Of a DNA stretch of 64,000 nt, positions 61,916 to 64,000 are shown in pieces (position 1 is the stretch's first letter; every line of letters begins with the position of its first letter). Position numbers and translations under genes: made by a program. Origin of the DNA: Mycolicibacterium senegalense (lineage in GTDB: Bacteria; Actinomycetota; Actinomycetes; Mycobacteriales; Mycobacteriaceae); the NCBI RefSeq assembly GCF_019645875.1, contig NZ_CP081000.1, positions 1,426,001 through 1,490,000 of the forward strand, written 5' to 3'. The notes below the pieces were generated by a model. The model made no database searches and was not told the DNA's origin. It worked only from the letters and a program-made list of their open reading frames with translations.

Positions 61916-63331
61916 ATGGCGGGTGTGGAAGAACACCTGGAGAGTGCTGACTATCTCCAGAAACGTCAACTGAAGTCCGGTAGCGCCGGTTGGCTACTGC
62001 TGGCCGGTCTCGGCGTCAGCTACGTGATCTCCGGTGATTTCTCGGGCTGGAACTTCGGCCTCGAGCAGGGCGGCTTCGGCGGCCTGCTGATCGCGGTGGT
62101 GATCATCGCCGCCATGTACTTCTGCATGGTGCTGGGTCTGGCCGAGCTGTCCTCGGCCCTGCCCGCGGCCGGTGGCGGCTACACCTTCGCCCGCCGCGCG
62201 CTCGGACCGTGGGGTGGGTTCGCCACCGGGACCGCGATCCTGATCGAGTACTCGATCGCGCCCGCCGCGATCGCCACGTTCATCGGCGGCTACGTCGAAT
62301 CCCTCGGTCTGTTCGGCATTCACAAGGGCTGGTGGATCTACCTGGCGGCCTTCGTCATCTTCATCGGCATCCACCTCGCCGGTGTGGGTGAGGCGCTGCG
62401 GTTGATGTTCGTCATCACCGCTATCGCCCTGCTGGGCCTGGTCATCTTCGCCGTCAGCGCCATCGGCAGCTTCGACGTCGCCAACCTGACCGACATCGCC
62501 CCCGACGCCGCCGCGGCCGGAGCATCGAGCTTCCTGCCGCACGGCTACCTGGGTATCTGGGCCGCCATCCCGTTCGCCATCTGGTTCTTCCTGGCCGTCG
62601 AGGGTGTGCCGCTGGCCGCCGAGGAGACCGCCAACCCCGAGCGCAACGTGCCGCGCGGCATCATCGCCGCGATGAGCGTGCTGATCCTCACCTGCGTGAC
62701 GGTGCTGTTCCTCACCACGGGAGCCGGTGGCGCAGAAGCGATGTCGACGGTGGACGATCCGCTGGTGCAGGCGCTCGGCGGCAGCGGTTTCGCTGCCAAG
62801 GCCGTCAACTACATCGGTCTGTTCGGGCTGATCGCCAGCTTCTTCTCGATCATCTACGCCTACTCCCGGCAGACGTTCGCCCTCTCGCGGGCCGGCTACC
62901 TGCCCACCGGGCTGTCGGTGACCAACAAGCGCAAGGCCCCGACGCTGGCGCTGATCGTCCCCGGTGTCGTCGCCTTCCTGCTCTCACTGACCGGTCACGG
63001 CGACCTGATCCTGAACATGGCGGTGTTCGGCGCGGCGCTGAGCTACGTGCTGATGATGATCAGCCACATCACCCTGCGGGTGCGCGAGCCCAACATGCCG
63101 CGGCCGTACCGCACCCCGGGCGGCATCGTCACCACTGGCTTCGCCCTGATCATCGCGGTCGTGGCGCTCATCGCGACCTTCGTGGTCAGCCCGGTGGCCG
63201 CGGGCCTGTGCCTGGCAGTGTTCTGCGCGTTCATGCTCTACTTCGCGCTCTACAGCCGGCACCGCCTGGTGGCCAACTCACCCGACGAGGAGTTCGCGAT
63301 GCTCGCGGAAGCGGAGAGTGCCCTGAAATGA
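61916..63331 (+). CDS. eat: Ethanolamine permease
   Basis: A 471-residue APC-family carrier with about twelve transmembrane helices, matching the ethanolamine permease (EAT) family: GVSYVISGDFSGWNFGLEQGG in TM1, LGLAELSSALPAAGGGYTFARRALGPWGG, FFLAVEGVPLAAEETANPERNVPRG after TM6, and IIYAYSRQTFALSRAGYLP. ATG 61916 follows AAAGGAG. It overlaps eutB by ATGA, so uptake and deamination of ethanolamine are translationally coupled. Confidence 0.93.
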   Translation: MAGVEEHLESADYLQKRQLKSGSAGWLLLAGLGVSYVISGDFSGWNFGLEQGGFGGLLIAVVIIAAMYFCMVLGLAELSSALPAAGGGYTFARRALGPWGGFATGTAILIEYSIAPAAIATFIGGYVESLGLFGIHKGWWIYLAAFVIFIGIHLAGVGEALRLMFVITAIALLGLVIFAVSAIGSFDVANLTDIAPDAAAAGASSFLPHGYLGIWAAIPFAIWFFLAVEGVPLAAEETANPERNVPRGIIAAMSVLILTCVTVLFLTTGAGGAEAMSTVDDPLVQALGGSGFAAKAVNYIGLFGLIASFFSIIYAYSRQTFALSRAGYLPTGLSVTNKRKAPTLALIVPGVVAFLLSLTGHGDLILNMAVFGAALSYVLMMISHITLRVREPNMPRPYRTPGGIVTTGFALIIAVVALIATFVVSPVAAGLCLAVFCAFMLYFALYSRHRLVANSPDEEFAMLAEAESALK

Positions 63332-64000
63332 AGTACCACCAGCAGGTCTCGGGGGTGAACTACAGCTTCGACGGTCTCGTCGAGGTGATGGCCAAGGCCA
63401 CCCCGTTGCGCTCCGGCGATCAACTCGCCGGCTGCGCGGCCGAGCACGACGGTGAACGGGCCGCGGCCGCCTGGGTGCTCGCCGACCTGCCGCTGGAGGT
63501 CTTCCTCAACGAGGAGCTGGTGCCGTACGACACCGACGAGGTGACCCGGCTGATCATGGACAGCCATGACCGCCAAGCCTTTTCGGAGATCTCACATCTC
63601 ACGGTCGGCGGCCTGCGGGACTGGCTGATGGACACCGCGGCGCACGATCACAGCGCGCAGCGGCTGGCCGCAGTCTCCCCGGGGCTGACCCCGGAAATGG
63701 TGGCCGCGGTCAGCAAGATCATGCGCAACCAGGATCTGATCGCGGTGTCGGCAGCCGCGGAGGTGACTGCGGCGTTCCGGACCACCGTCGGCGCCCGCGG
63801 CACCCTGGCCACCCGGCTGCAGCCCAACCATCCCACCGACGACCCGCGCGGGATCGCCGCGGCGGTGCTCGACGGGCTGCTGCTCGGCTGCGGTGACGCG
63901 GTGATCGGGATCAACCCGGCCACCGACTCGCCGCAGGCCACCGCGGACCTGCTGTACCTGCTGGATTCGATCCGCACCCGCTACGACATCCCGGCCCAGT
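63328..64000 (+). CDS. eutB: Ethanolamine ammonia-lyase large subunit (3' truncated by window)
   Basis: The first 224 residues of a ~460-residue adenosylcobalamin enzyme that splits ethanolamine into acetaldehyde and ammonia. Diagnostic blocks: LVEVMAKATPLRSGDQLAG, VFLNEELVPYDTDEVTRLI, VSKIMRNQDLIAV, TTVGARGTLATRLQPNHPTDDP and DGLLLGCGDAVIGINPATDS. The small subunit eutC would be expected just beyond the window. Acetaldehyde could be oxidised by the dehydrogenase at 53900. Confidence 0.95.
   Translation, partial: MKYHQQVSGVNYSFDGLVEVMAKATPLRSGDQLAGCAAEHDGERAAAAWVLADLPLEVFLNEELVPYDTDEVTRLIMDSHDRQAFSEISHLTVGGLRDWLMDTAAHDHSAQRLAAVSPGLTPEMVAAVSKIMRNQDLIAVSAAAEVTAAFRTTVGARGTLATRLQPNHPTDDPRGIAAAVLDGLLLGCGDAVIGINPATDSPQATADLLYLLDSIRTRYDIPAQ

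Overview
The window reads as chromosomal DNA of a rapidly growing mycobacterium (Mycolicibacterium-type actinobacterium). It is strongly GC-rich, uses many GTG/TTG starts and tight ATGA/GTGA stop-start overlaps, and carries a block whose order parallels M. tuberculosis Rv3444c-Rv3465 (rmlC, rmlB, an LLM oxidoreductase, infA, rpmJ, rpsM, rpsK, rpsD, rpoA, rplQ, truA, cutinases, ESX-4). No rRNA, tRNA, CRISPR, insertion sequence or prophage was seen.

Layout. (1) 1-5.4 kb: the end of a KAS III-like gene translationally coupled to a PLP aminotransferase, a MarR regulator, a DUF732-type lipoprotein, a NarL-type two-component system and a HAD-fold protein. (2) 5.3-10.8 kb: a palindromic element, a DUF559 gene, the valine/isobutyrate catabolic operon mmsA-acyl-CoA dehydrogenase-mmsB, and a MOSC protein. 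(3) 10.8-13.8 kb: a MarR/GbsR-type regulator divergent from a three-gene ABC exporter like Rv2688c-Rv2686c. (4) 13.8-18.3 kb: a complete aliphatic amidase operon amiC-amiS-amiE-amiB with a divergent MarR gene and two matching operator-like palindromes. (5) 18.3-22.4 kb: EamA transporter plus TetR, divergent from a P1-family peptidase and an APC permease. (6) 22.4-31.3 kb, all on the minus strand: NfeD-like protein, flotillin, a response regulator/thioredoxin-reductase fusion, a cyclic-nucleotide-domain histidine kinase, two LLM oxidoreductases, rmlB and rmlC. (7) 31.4-36.3 kb: the infA to truA ribosomal/RNA polymerase alpha block. (8) 36.4-39.2 kb: four tandem cutinase-family esterases. (9) 39.2-40.9 kb: a divergent EamA/CGNR pair. 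(10) 41.0-50.8 kb: the ESX-4 type VII secretion locus (eccB4, mycP4, eccD4, eccC4, an Rv3446c-like gene, esxU, esxT), with two matches to an ECF sigma (SigM-type) promoter. (11) 50.8-64 kb: a DEAD-box helicase, then a B12-dependent catabolic region: GAF-domain regulator, aldehyde dehydrogenase, DUF336 protein, FhuF-like Fe-S protein, diol dehydratase (small-large-medium) with both reactivase subunits, ethanolamine permease and the start of eutB.

How it fits together. The most interesting parts are regulatory and redox assemblies. The amidase operon keeps the AmiC amide sensor but shows a MarR gene where Pseudomonas has the AmiR antiterminator. A GAF regulator sits beside a shell-less diol dehydratase/ethanolamine pathway, and a nearly identical GCAAC-repeat site lies upstream of both the aldehyde dehydrogenase and the dehydratase operon. 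A predicted signalling pair fuses a receiver to a TrxR-like flavoprotein that has lost its redox cysteines, and it lies next to flotillin/NfeD genes. ESX-4 appears to be under ECF sigma control at two points. Several perfect palindromes and a tandem repeat in intergenic DNA are also reported.
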